Positions 12,501-24,500 of a stretch of 64,000 nt of DNA are shown one piece after another. How positions within the stretch are numbered: position 1 is the stretch's first letter; the number at the start of each line of letters is the position of its first letter. Source of the DNA: Okapia johnstoni (taxonomy: Eukaryota > Chordata > Mammalia > Artiodactyla > Giraffidae); NCBI GenBank assembly GCA_024291935.2, contig CM044306.1, forward strand, positions 6,468,501 to 6,532,500, in the 5' to 3' direction. Below the pieces are notes generated by a model. It ran no database searches, was not told the origin of the DNA, and saw only the letters and a list, made by a program, of their open reading frames with translations. The translations under genes and the position numbers were made by a program.

Positions 12501-15500
12501 ATCGAACCCGAGTCTCCTGCGTTTCCTGCACTGGCAGATGGGCTCTTTACCTCTGCACCACCTGGGAAGCCCTATAGGCACTTAGCTGCCCTTACGTTAA
12601 TATTTCTATTGGACCCAGCAGGTTTGAACCAGGGAGCCCGTGGCAGGTCAGCCTGTGGCCTGGCGCCCCCTGGTGGTGATCGTGGGAAAGGCGCGCCCTG
12701 GTCACCTCCCCTACCGTTGACCACGATGGTGAGCAGACAGTCGAAGAGGGGCTGCAGCCGCTGGTGCCCGCTGGTGATGATCTTGTGGAAAACCTACGTG
12801 GGGAGCAGAGGGTCAGCCACGGGGTCCCCGCCGCCTCCAGTCTCGGCCAAGGGCACGTCACCCCCAGACTTCCAGGTCCCCCCCTGACTTACCACGATGA
12901 GCAGGTCGGCGTGGGTGCCGGTGAAGACCGGGATGTCCATGGGCACGCGCACGGAGTAGGGCTTGTTCAGCCGCACCCCGAAGTTCCGCTCCCCGCTCAG
13001 AAGCAGCAGGATGAAGACGCCGATGTGCATCAGGCCCACCCGAGCTGCAGCGCGGGGCGTGAGAGAGTCACCTCGCTGGGTAGGGCGGGGAGGAAGGGAG
13101 CCCGGGGCAGGGACCCATCTTGGGGTGTGTGTGGGGTGGGGGAGAAGCCCTTCCCGGGGGGTCAGGGCACAGGGCCCGAGCTGCTGGGAGGCAGGACAGA
13201 CTGGCCGCAGCTGCCCCTCAGCGAGGAGCCTCCCCCACCCAGGGATCCCAAGCCCTCCCCAGCCTTACACTGATCCGCTCGAGCATCGTTGAGGAAGTAG
13301 AGGATGGGAACCAGAATGTCCAGAACGTCACTGCTCTTCAGCACGAAGAAGAGGAATTTCTGGTGGGGGGAAGCGGAGGCGGGTGGGCGGGGTCAGGGGG
13401 AGGGGCAGTTCTGCCCCGCCCCTCCCAGGAGTCTCCCTAGATGCCCTCTGCATCCCAGGGGCGGACCACTGCCGGCCAACCCGCGCCCCCGCACCGCCAC
13501 AGGGGCCGGCCCACCTTGTTGAAGTCGCAGAGCTTCCAGAAGAGGACCAGCAACTCCTGATGGAACTGGATCTTCTTGGTCGAGTTGGGCAGGTAGGTCT
13601 GGAGCAGGGGGTTGGACAGCAGCCGTGCTATGCCCTTGAGGATGAACTGGAAGTCCTGGGTGGGAGAAGGGCAGGGACCTGTCCAGTCCAGCTCCCTGTA
13701 GTCCCGGCTTCCTGGCCAGGCCCCCCATAATTGCCTCCTCACACTCCACCACCCAGAGCCTGATTCCCACCTTCAGAGCCAGAGGGGCCCAGATTCCAGC
13801 ATCATCAACAGCTGTCCTGGGGGTAGCCCCTCAGAAGCTGGGTCCAGGGCAGGTCTAGAGAGCTTACTCCTCCACCAGATGACAGGCTCCCCATCTACTC
13901 TGTGACCCCCTCACGCACACACTGGACTCCTGCCCACCTGGAGTCCTCGTGGACAGGTGCAATCCTCCCTCCCCTTCCCAGCAGCCTGTCACATGTGAGG
14001 AACAGTCTGTTCTAGAAGAGCTGTCCATCACTGAGCACCTACTACCCGGACAGTGCTCTCAGCCAATCCTCACTACGAGGCAAGGACACGGTTCCTGTCC
14101 CCACGTCACAGCTGCAGAGGTTAGAGTCCGGTGGGCACAACAACCTCCCCGAAGGTCACAAGACACAGAAACCCAGGTCTGACTGGCCTTTCCGTCCACT
14201 GCAATTCCTCTACCAAGCCCACCATCAGAGCCACTTCCTCCTGCAAGTCTTCCCAGCTACCCTCCCCAGTTGAGGCCATCAGCCCTTTTCTGAAGCTCAA
14301 GACCCTTGCGGTCCAACCTCGAGTCCACAGAGACCATGGTTCCTTCAGGTAGGGGTCAGGACTCTCCCTACCCCCAATCTTATCTGCCTCCTCTCACCCC
14401 CTGCAAGGTCACAACCTTTGTGGGGAGTGGGCATCAAGAACCCACGGGAGGACTTCCCTGGTGGCACAGTGGATGGGAGTCCACCTGCCAAAGCAGGGAA
14501 CATGGGTTCGACCCCTGGTCTGGGAAGATCCCGTATGCCACGGAGCAACTAAGCCGGTGCACCGCCGCCACTGGGTCCGTGTGCGGCGACTACTGAAGCC
14601 GGCGTGCCTAGAGCCGGTGCACCACAGCAAGAAAAGCCACGGCAATGAGAAGCCAGCGCACCGCAACAAACAGCAGCCACTGCTCACTGCAAGTAGAGAA
14701 AACCGTAGCACAGCAAGGGAGGCCCAGTGCAGCCAAAAAATTATTTACTTAAAAATTAAAAAAAAAAAAAAACCCGCCAGAGCAAGAGCATCGTTCAACT
14801 CACCTCCTCTCGATGGATGCGGGACAGGTAGTTCACAAACAGGTTCTCGGGACCTGGGGGCTGCGGAGGGTGGAACCGGGGCTCAGCAGGTGCCCTCACC
14901 CTCCCCCCAAGCCCTACCCCAGGCCTAGCTGGCAGTGCCCGCTCTGACCCCAGACACCCCCACGAGGTGCCCGCCGGGTATCCCTTGCCCGAGCTGCTGG
15001 AGGGGGTGCCACCTGCGCACAGCCTGGAGGGGCCCGCCCTCTCCCGTGCTCACGTCGGCATCGTCCATGGCGGTGCCCGTGGTGGTACCGTCCACTGTGG
15101 GGCTGGCGCTGGTGGCGCTGTCGTGGTCCAAGGTGACAATGAGCACCTGGGCCGCTTCCTCCACCAGGGGTTCCCGGTAGTCGGAGAAGAGCAGGTGGTT
15201 GTAGGGGATCCCGTAGCCCACAGGGTCATAGGCACACACGGTGTTCAAGAGCGAGGTGAACAGGGGCAGGGCGTGTCTGCGCAGGAGGGGGGCGGGGCTT
15301 CAGGAACTCCGCCCACCGTCCCCTCGCGGCCGGCTGGGTGGGTCGGCCAGGACAACTCATCCCCAGTGTCTCAGTGCCAGGCGGTGGTCTGGGGGCCAGG
15401 AAGCAGCCCCGGGAGCTCATCCCCCTCCTTCCTGGGAGAGGCCACTCCCCTCTCCTTGCCTGTATCTGGGACCCCGGCCGGGATGGTTGGGGGCCAGAAG

Positions 15501-18500
15501 GAATTCATTACCAAGAGAAGGATGGCCAGTCCTGAGGGGCTCTTTGTAGAATATCATGTTCACACCCCTTAGATTTTTTTTTGTGTGTGTGTGATTGCTC
15601 CACATGCTGCAGCTGGGATCTTAGTTCCCCAACCAGGGATGAACCTTCATCCCCCTGCACTGGAAGTGCAGAGTCTTAACCACTGGACTTCCCAGGAAGT
15701 CCCTAAAAAATACTTTATTTTTTTAGAGCAGTTTTAGGTTCATAGTAAAACTGAGGGGAAGGTAGCGATTTCCCATAGATTCCCTACCCCGACACAGGCA
15801 CGGTCTCCACCACCATCCACATCCCCCACCAGGTGGTACATCTTTGTTACAACTGATGAGCTGACATCAACACATCACTGTCAACCAAAGTCCACAGTTT
15901 ACATCAGGTTCACTTTCTTTTTTTTTTTTTTTTTTGGTTGCACCGCGGCATGTGGAATCTTACTTCCACCAGGGCTCGAACACGTGCCCCCTGCACTAGA
16001 AGTGCAGAGTCCTAACCTCTGGACCACTGGAGAATTCCCCAGAGTTCACTCTCGACGCCGTATAATCTGCGGGCTTGGATAAATGTATAAAGGACATGTC
16101 TCTGAGGTTTTTGCTGGGCAGATACCCTCCCTCGGGGCCTCAGAGAAGGGTTGGAGGCCCACAGGGAAGGCAGGAAGCAAAGCACGTGCGCCATCCCCCA
16201 GCTGCCAGGCCACAGAAGGCCTCCTCCATTCAGAGATTTGTGAGGTGTCAGAGGTCAAGCTCCTCACCTTACAGATGAGGAAGCTGAGACCCAGGGAGGT
16301 TCATCAAGTGGCAAAGGTGGCCACTTGCCTGATAAGGCTGGGGAGGAAGGAAACCCTGGCCAGCTTTTGACTGCCTGGTGAGGGGAGTCACCTGGATTCT
16401 CTCTACTTCTGGGGGTTGTGCTGGGGATGAGGTTGGGCAGAAGGGCTGCAAAACCTGAAGATGGGGCGTGTCATGTGGGAGTCAGAGTCTGGAAGACGGT
16501 AAACCAGGACAGTTAGGGGCACTAACCCCATGTTGCCAGTACAGCCCCGGGCACAATAGGAGCTGCATAGCTGGATCATCCAGACCTGTTGTAAGTATGC
16601 AGTCCTGCCACGTGACACTTCCAGGAACTCATAGGCTCCCCAGAGCCCTTAAGTGCCCCCACGTGGGCCAGGCCTCCCCATTCTTCGGAGTATTCATCAC
16701 ACCCCTACCCACCCACCATTTAAACTGCACTGCCCAGGAAATTCCCTGGCTAGGACTCGGCGCTTTCACTGCTGTGGTTCAATCCCTGGTCGGGGAGCTA
16801 AGATCCTGCAAGGCCACACAGCACAGCCAAAATTAAACAAACTGTCCAATACAAGCTACATGTAGCTATGGACAGCTTAACGTGTGGCTGGTCCAAAGTG
16901 AGGTGTGCCATAAGTGTAAACTACACACTAGATGAAAAGTGAATGCAAAACATTTCAATAACTGTGTTAGGTGATTACACCTCAAATACTGATGTTTCCA
17001 ACATATTGGGTTAAAATAAATACATTATTAAAATTAATTTCACCTGTTTCTTTTTAACTTTTTACATGTTGCTACTAGAAATGTTTAAACTGCATATGTG
17101 GACGGCGTTCTAGATGGAAGACCCAGGCACCGGTCACCCAGGGCCCCCAATAGGGACCATGCTGGTGTAAGGTGCGGCTGTTGTTATAGGTCATCACCAC
17201 CAGGGGGCAGCGTGCCCCCTCAAATAAGACACATTCGCCAGCAAATGGCCTCAGCGCCCGGCTGCCTGCAAGCAGGAGGTGGGGAAATGTAAAGGCAGGC
17301 CAGGGGACCCTCACCTGTTTTCTGTGGAGCAAAAAAACTGCACCCACGGATTGATGCTGCTGCTGTCCGGAGCTGGGGGCACGTACATGGCCTCGGAGAA
17401 GCAAGTCAGCAGCAGTTTCAGCAGCTCCATCCTTGGGCAGAGAGAACAGGAGACAGCCTATCCTGAGATTCCCAGTTCCCCTGGAGGAGGGCACGCCCCC
17501 ACCCACCCCTCCAGCTCTCGCTCAGGTCCGTGAAAAGAAGTGACTCCCTTTTATCCCTGTGAGGCTGGAGCTGGGTCACAAGCGGGCAGGGTCTCCTTTG
17601 CTATTGTTTAGTCTCTTAAGTCTTATCAGACTCTTTGCAGCCCCATGGACTGTACCCGCCAGGCTCCTCTGTCCATGGGATATTCCAGGCAAGAATACTG
17701 GAGTGGGTTGCCATTCGGTTCTCCAGGGGATCTTCCAGACTCAAGGATCGAACCCGGGTATGCTGCATTGCAGGCGGATTCTTTACCACTGAAGCCACCA
17801 GGGAAGCCAAGGGTCTCCTTGGAAGACCCCCACACATGGCTCCCTCTCTGAGCTGTGCAGGGGGCTAGGCCTGGGGTCCAGCCCGAACAAGCTCACCGAT
17901 TCATGTCGTGGATGTAGTTGGGCTGGGGAGAGTGAGCAAAGCCCACGCCAGCCTCCCAGATGTATTCACAGCTGTCCAGGGAGTGAATGTCCTCTGCCGA
18001 GTCCTGGGGACAGGGTTAGGGAGAGATCAGCACCCCCACTGTCCTTGGGGGGGGCAAAGACCCTCATATTCTCCTAAAGACAGACTCTCAAAGCACCCCG
18101 GGTGCTAGGAAAGCTCATTTTCCTTCAGTCTGGTGCTTGTTCAGTCCAGTGTGAGACAGGAAGAGAGACAGGGAGTGAGCAGAGAGGAACTGGGGGCCCC
18201 TGATGGTGTGTGGGCGTGCGGGGTGGACAACCCTCAAGGCCCAGTCCACTGCCCCCGGGAAGTGAGGAGCCAGGCCTCCAGTGTGCCAGCCCCACCCCCC
18301 ACTGCGGCCCAGGCCAAGACAATGGGTGCTTGTGCCCTGCCTCCCGGATACAGAGGGCAGGGCCTGTATCAGCTGGCTCCCCTCCAGCCGTGCCAGCCGC
18401 CACCCTCTCCTGGGACCATGCATACCAGGCAGCCTGGCCCTCCCCAGGGAAGTCCCTGCCCCAGGGAACTTCAACCGGCCCTAGCCTGGGGCCAGAGCCC

Positions 18501-21500
18501 TCTCGGGCCGGGGGCGAGGGCTGGGGGCTCTCACCACAGCGCTCCTCCGGTGGCTCTGCACTGTGAAGTCTGGGCAGAAGAGCAGGTCAGCGATGGCCAG
18601 GAGCAGGGACTCAGCCAGGGGCCGGGCGTTCTCGTCATCATCCTCTCCCTGCTTGGGACATGGCCCCGGGAGGCTCCTCAGTCATGACTGGCCTAGGAGA
18701 GGCGGCCCCAGGACTTGGGGAGCGGGTGGAGGACAGGGTCGGCCCAGGCAGGCACCCACGGCAGAGAGAGAGAGGAAGCAGGGGGAGAAGGAATAGGCAG
18801 TGGACCCCTAATCACCCCAAAACCTCCCAAGGCAGAAGGGAGACAGTGGGGAGCAGGGCTGGGAGCAGTCAGGAGGCCTCTCCACTGACTGGGAGGAGCT
18901 GGGTGAGCCCCCTAAACTCGAGACCCTCAGCCCTGCTGAGAATCACTGGGCCTGCCCACCCAACACCGCGCAGCCCCAGTTGCCTGGACAGAAGCCCAGG
19001 GAGGGAGTGGGGTGAGTTGGGGGAGGGCCCAGCTGCAGGGGCAGAGACCCCCATGGGGGAGAAACCCAGGACTTGAGGAGGAGTTGACCCCCCTCCCCCG
19101 GCCCTTCCCAAACCCCAGAAGAGGTTTGGAGGAAGATGGCCGGTCCTATAGCTTTCTTCCCCTATCCACCACAGCCCCACCTCTCCCCACCCCCCAAAGT
19201 CCCAACCAGACCCACAGACCCCTCCTCTCCCGGCCCCGGGCACTGTGGACCAGAAGAAGCCCCTCCAGTCAGGGTCCTCGAAGATGTACGGCAGCACTCG
19301 GGTGAGCAGGCGGCTGCAGTTCAGCACGATCTGCCTCTCCTTCTCTGAGTGGCAGCCGCTCTCAGCTCCCTGCACCAGCTTCTCAACTGCCTGCGGGAAT
19401 GGGCAGAGAGGCGGGGGGCAAGGGGGATCAGGCCCTGGCCCCTGGGGTCAGGCTGGGCACCCTGGGCTTCAGAGGGGGAGGGATGCAGGGCCAACCTGCA
19501 GGGCCACCCCTCCAGACAGGGTTAGCCAGCCCCGGGGGGACAGGACATGGGCTAGGGAGCAGCCTGGAGCATCCGGGAGTGGGACCCAGCCCACCACTCA
19601 CTGGCTGAGACCTTGCTAAGGGGCCAGCCTCAGTTTCCTCATCTGTAAAATGGCAACACTGAGAGTACCAACCACACTTGCACTCATGCTCAGTCGTGTC
19701 CGGCTCTTTGCGACCCCACAGACTGTAGCCCGCCAGGCTCCTCTGTCCATGGGACTTCCCAGCAAGAATACTGGAGTGGGTTGCCATTTCCTTCTCCAGG
19801 GGACCTTCCTGACCCAGAAGATCAAATTGTACTGTCTCCTGCATTGGCAGGCGGATTCTTTACCACTGAGCCACCAGGGAAGCCCACCAACCACACAAGG
19901 TGAGCTAGACGAGCTGACCTGTGGCAAGTGCCACCAGCGCTTCCCTGCAGAGCCCAGCCCAGGGGGAGGAGGGGGTGAAGCCTTGGGGCCACCTCGACTG
20001 GGTGGGGATGTCCTGGGTGCCGGCCCTGTTGAACCACAGGGCTGGGCCAGCTCCAGCCTCCCTGGGATTGTGGGGAATGGCTCAGGTGGGGGTGACAGTG
20101 AGGGGCCGGGCACCCCTCACCTTGTAGCACAGAGTGGCCAGGTTGGAGGGTGACTCCTCTCGCACCGCCCGGATCTCCGCTGCCGGCACCAGCGCAAAGA
20201 CATCCTGCACCGAGGTGGCCGTGTCCGCCCAGAACTGGTCCCAGAAGGCATCATCAGTGGCTTCCACAGGCTGCAGGGAGACCGAGTGTCCAGAATCGCA
20301 CGATCTCTTGCCAGCAGGCCCACAGTGTGCCCAATTCTGGAACCAAGGGAGCCCCAGAAAGGGAAGCCCCCTCCTCCACTCCTGCTGGTACCCAGGAGTC
20401 TTCCCCTATGGAGACATCCTTCAGTGGCCATGAGTCCTGCTTGGCACAGGCAGGCTGGGACCCTTGACACAGATGGTCAGGGATCGGCTGGCACTGAGTT
20501 CAGTAGCCAGAGCCCAACCCAGTCCCTAAGAGACTTGTGACCCCCAGTAACTCACCATCCCCCTTTGGTAGGTCCTCCCCACCTGGGGGCCTCCCCAGGC
20601 CACACCCCTAAGTCACGTGCCCAGGGACCAGAGCCAGGCTGTGCCCCTCCCCCTGGGAAGAAGCCAAGGGGACATGTGCCCACTTCTAGTCATGCAGGCT
20701 GCCCCCTCATCCTAGCCTCCACCCTCACCCGGTACACCAGCCTAGTGGCAAATCTAAAGGAGTCACCCCCCGGCTCTCTGACCACTTCCACTCTTCTCGG
20801 TACCCACCACTGGCACTGCAGCTCAGGCCACTCTTGCCAGGGCTCCCCTTTCAAATTTACCCTCTCAATCCCGCCTCCACTCTGCCCCCAGCCAGCATTC
20901 AAAGCACAGCACCAAAGGCACTGCTCCCTCAACAAAGACACTTAGGGCTCCCCACTGCCTGCTGAGTCCAGACCTCGGCCGGACAGTCAGCCCAGATCAC
21001 ACCTAAACACCTACAAGCACACACCTGGGCACACAGACACACACACGGACACAGAACAAACACACGCGTGCACATGGATGCGTACACAGGCACACGTGGA
21101 TTCATGATCCCAGCAACACAGTCCTGCCATATTTTCTGGTCGCCTTTGCACAGACCATCCCCCCTTCCCCGCATGCCCACCCCACCCAACACTGTCCAAA
21201 GTCCGACCAGACCTACTGAGGCAACGTGCCTTCAATACACTTATGTCTTTTAAGTCATATAGTCAGCCATATGAACAACCAATCTGAATCATGAACCCAC
21301 TTCTAGAAGTCTTCCCTAAGATAATGATCTGGGACGTGCAGGTATGAGAATGTTTACTGAAGAGTTGGTAACAGTGAAAAGCTGGAATCAACCTAAACAG
21401 CCAACAACTGGGGAATGCTTAAAAAGTTGATGCTGCTGCTACTAAGCCACTTCAGTCGTGTCTGACTCTTTGCAACCCTGTGGACTGTAGCCCACCAGGC

Positions 21501-24500
21501 TCCTCTGTCCACGGAATTCTCCAAGCAAGAATACTGGAGTGTGTTACCATGTCCTCCTCAGGAAATTACCTGGCAGTCCAGTGGTTAGGACTCTGTACTT
21601 CCACTACAGGGGGAATGGGGTCAATCTTTGGTCAGGGAACTAAGATCCTGCATACCACGACTCAGCCGAAAAAAAAATTAAGACATAGTCCTACAGTGCA
21701 ATATTATGCAGCCATCAGAATCATATCTTCAAAGAATACGAATGAATGGAAAATGCTCGTGGTACAATGTTATGTAGAAAAGAGCAGATATAAAACTAAC
21801 TATAGGATGATCATGACTTTTTGTGAAACTATAGAGGAATAGAAGCCTAGAAGAAAATGACAAAGTGGCAACAGCAAGTATCTTGCGGGGTGGCTTTTTG
21901 TCTGTTTGTTTATATTCTTCTGCACATGCATGTATTGCTATTTTTTTCTTTTGAATGTTCATCTGTTTGAGGGTCAGCCAAGGTCCTCTTACCCTTCTGA
22001 ATAGCACTTCCTGCAAGAGACCTTCCCAGGCTGCTCCAATCAAATTAGACTCTTGCCTTGTTTGAAAGAGCCGAATTTAAAAAAAAAAATAATTCTGTTG
22101 GGACTTCCCTGGAGATCCAGTGGTTAAAACTCCGCACTTCCAATGCAGGGGGGGGCAGGTTTGGTCCCTGATCAGGGAACTAAAATCCCACATGCTATGC
22201 GGTGAAGCCAAATAAAAAAAATATTTTAAAATAAAAATTCTGTTCTCTAAAGCCACTTCTTCCAAGAAGTCTCCCAGAGTTTCTACCAGTGGGCTCAATC
22301 CCACTTTGGAAGACTGCTCCCCACCCACCAGTCACTCATCATGGGCCTGACTCCACACTTGCCTGGAGGCCCCATCCGTCCACCAGCCCCTCTCCCGGAC
22401 CATGCACTTGAGGCATATGGCAGACGCTCGGGCAGTATGTGTTCAGCTAAAGGCTGTAATCCGTCCCAGAGATTCCCTTCAGCCCCTTCACTGGGGAGAG
22501 CTGAGCACAAGGCTGGGTACAAGCCCCCCCAGGGTCCAGTTTACCCCAGCCCACTCCCCAACAAGGCCACCCGCCGAGGCACAGGGCAGCCTGTGGCCTT
22601 CAGGGCTGGCCTGGCACCAGGACACCCTGGGTCCCAGAACTGGTAGAGCAAGTTAGCTGGGGGAGAAGAACAAAGACCAAAGCCTGCACCCTGGGGCTGC
22701 AGCTGGCTGATCCTCATGCCCTCCGACCCTCTCTGGGGTCCAGGGAAGCACGCCCCAGTGTGGGTGACCGGGTGGAAGTGGGGAAGGAGCCTCTCGGAAC
22801 ACATGCAGAGCCCCAACTCCCCGTCCCCCGCCCCCCACGCCCCGCATCTGAGAGCACCTCTGGAAAGCCATTTTTCTCCTCCTCCCATGTAGCCACTACC
22901 CTTTAAGCTTAAAGGGGCAGAAACTCATCAAGTGCACTTGACCTCTGACCGAGTTCATCAGGCAAGTGTCACCTGGGGACTGAATTAAGAAGGAGGAGAG
23001 AGTCTTAGGAGGGAACTTGAGAGGCCCCAGGGCAACCCAGCTCTGAAGCAGAGGGAAGTCCCAGCTCTGGGAGCTGGCCTTGAACTTCAGGACTAATGAC
23101 TTTCACCTCCCCCATCCCCAACTTGGACCTCTTCTCCGGGTCCCAGCTGTGGCTCGGATACTTCGATTTGGTGACCAGACCAGAGGAGGCTAGCTTGATG
23201 CTATAGGTACTGGCCAGGTTCACTGGAACTTTTGAGTCGGGTGGGGGGGGACATAGCTTAGCTCCTGCCTCAGTTATCCCAGCCCCACCCAACACAAAGA
23301 AGCTTCTAAAATCCAAGCTAGTTTCTTTAAAAAGAGTATTTTTGGTGGAGGTGGGCAGGCCCATGCTGCCAGGGGCACAGGGACTGAGCTACCCTGGAGG
23401 GAAACCAGATATTCTTAGTGTAGCTTTGCCAGGACCTGCTCAGGCCAGACGCCCACCAGCCTGGAGGACCAGCTGCATTGTTGAACCTCTCTGGGAGGAG
23501 AAGGGAAGGACCAGCAGTGGTCTAGCCTGCCAAGGGTGACCTGTACTGAAGGACTGTGTCACCATAGCATTCGCACACTCATACATGTGCACACGTGTGC
23601 ACACGGACCCACCAGGTATCCTCTGGCCTACAACAGAGAATCTCCAAAAGGAAAGGATGGAGGAGAGGGTCCCGGGTCCAGGAATATGCCCCTCCAGGGC
23701 CCCACCCACACCGGGAAAGGCTTGGGAAACAGCCAAAGCTGCCGGCCTCAGGACCAGGGTCGGGCCTAGACCGAGGCAGGAAGAAAACAGGATACAGCAC
23801 AGGAAGGCCAGGAAAGCCAACCAGCTTGGGCCCAGGCCACGAGGAAAAGGTGCTGGTTGGCTTGTCTGCAAAACCCTGTGATCACAGAGGCCCTGGGACA
23901 AGAGGACACCCTGGGGACAACCGGCCTGAATCTCCTTGGGGACACTGAGTGCCAAGGTCTGGAACAACCATCTGGGGTTTGGCCCTGACTCCCGAGCTGT
24001 CTGAACCAGGTCACTGCACAGGGTCCGTGGCTTCAGGCCCTGAGGGTCTCTCCCTCCAGGCAGCCCAGGTCCCCTCTCACCTGTAGGGCCCCAGGGCTCT
24101 CCCAGAGAGACTCAGGCTGGTCTCTGGCTCCAGCCTGTCCCAAGTCAGCTCACTGTCCCCATCTGGGAAATGAGACAGCAGCTCCTCAGTCCACCCTGTC
24201 ATAGGGCCACAGCCAGGGAAGGATGGAGGCCCAGTGTAATATGGAGAGGGGGCCCAAGCCTGTAGGAATCCTTTGGGACCCAGCTGAGCCGATCCTACTG
24301 GCCTGGCAGAGACCCTGGCTGCCGAGCCTACAGCTGGTAGCAACAAGGTGTTCTCCTCCCCAGACAGGTAAACGTGGAGGCCTCCCTCTCTTCCCCTCCC
24401 TGTGGCCCCCCACCAAGAGGCAGGCCCACCTGCCACCCTCAGATCTAGAAGCCCCACGCCAAGAAAGCCAAATGCCAGAAACAGCCAGGAGCCTTGGGGG

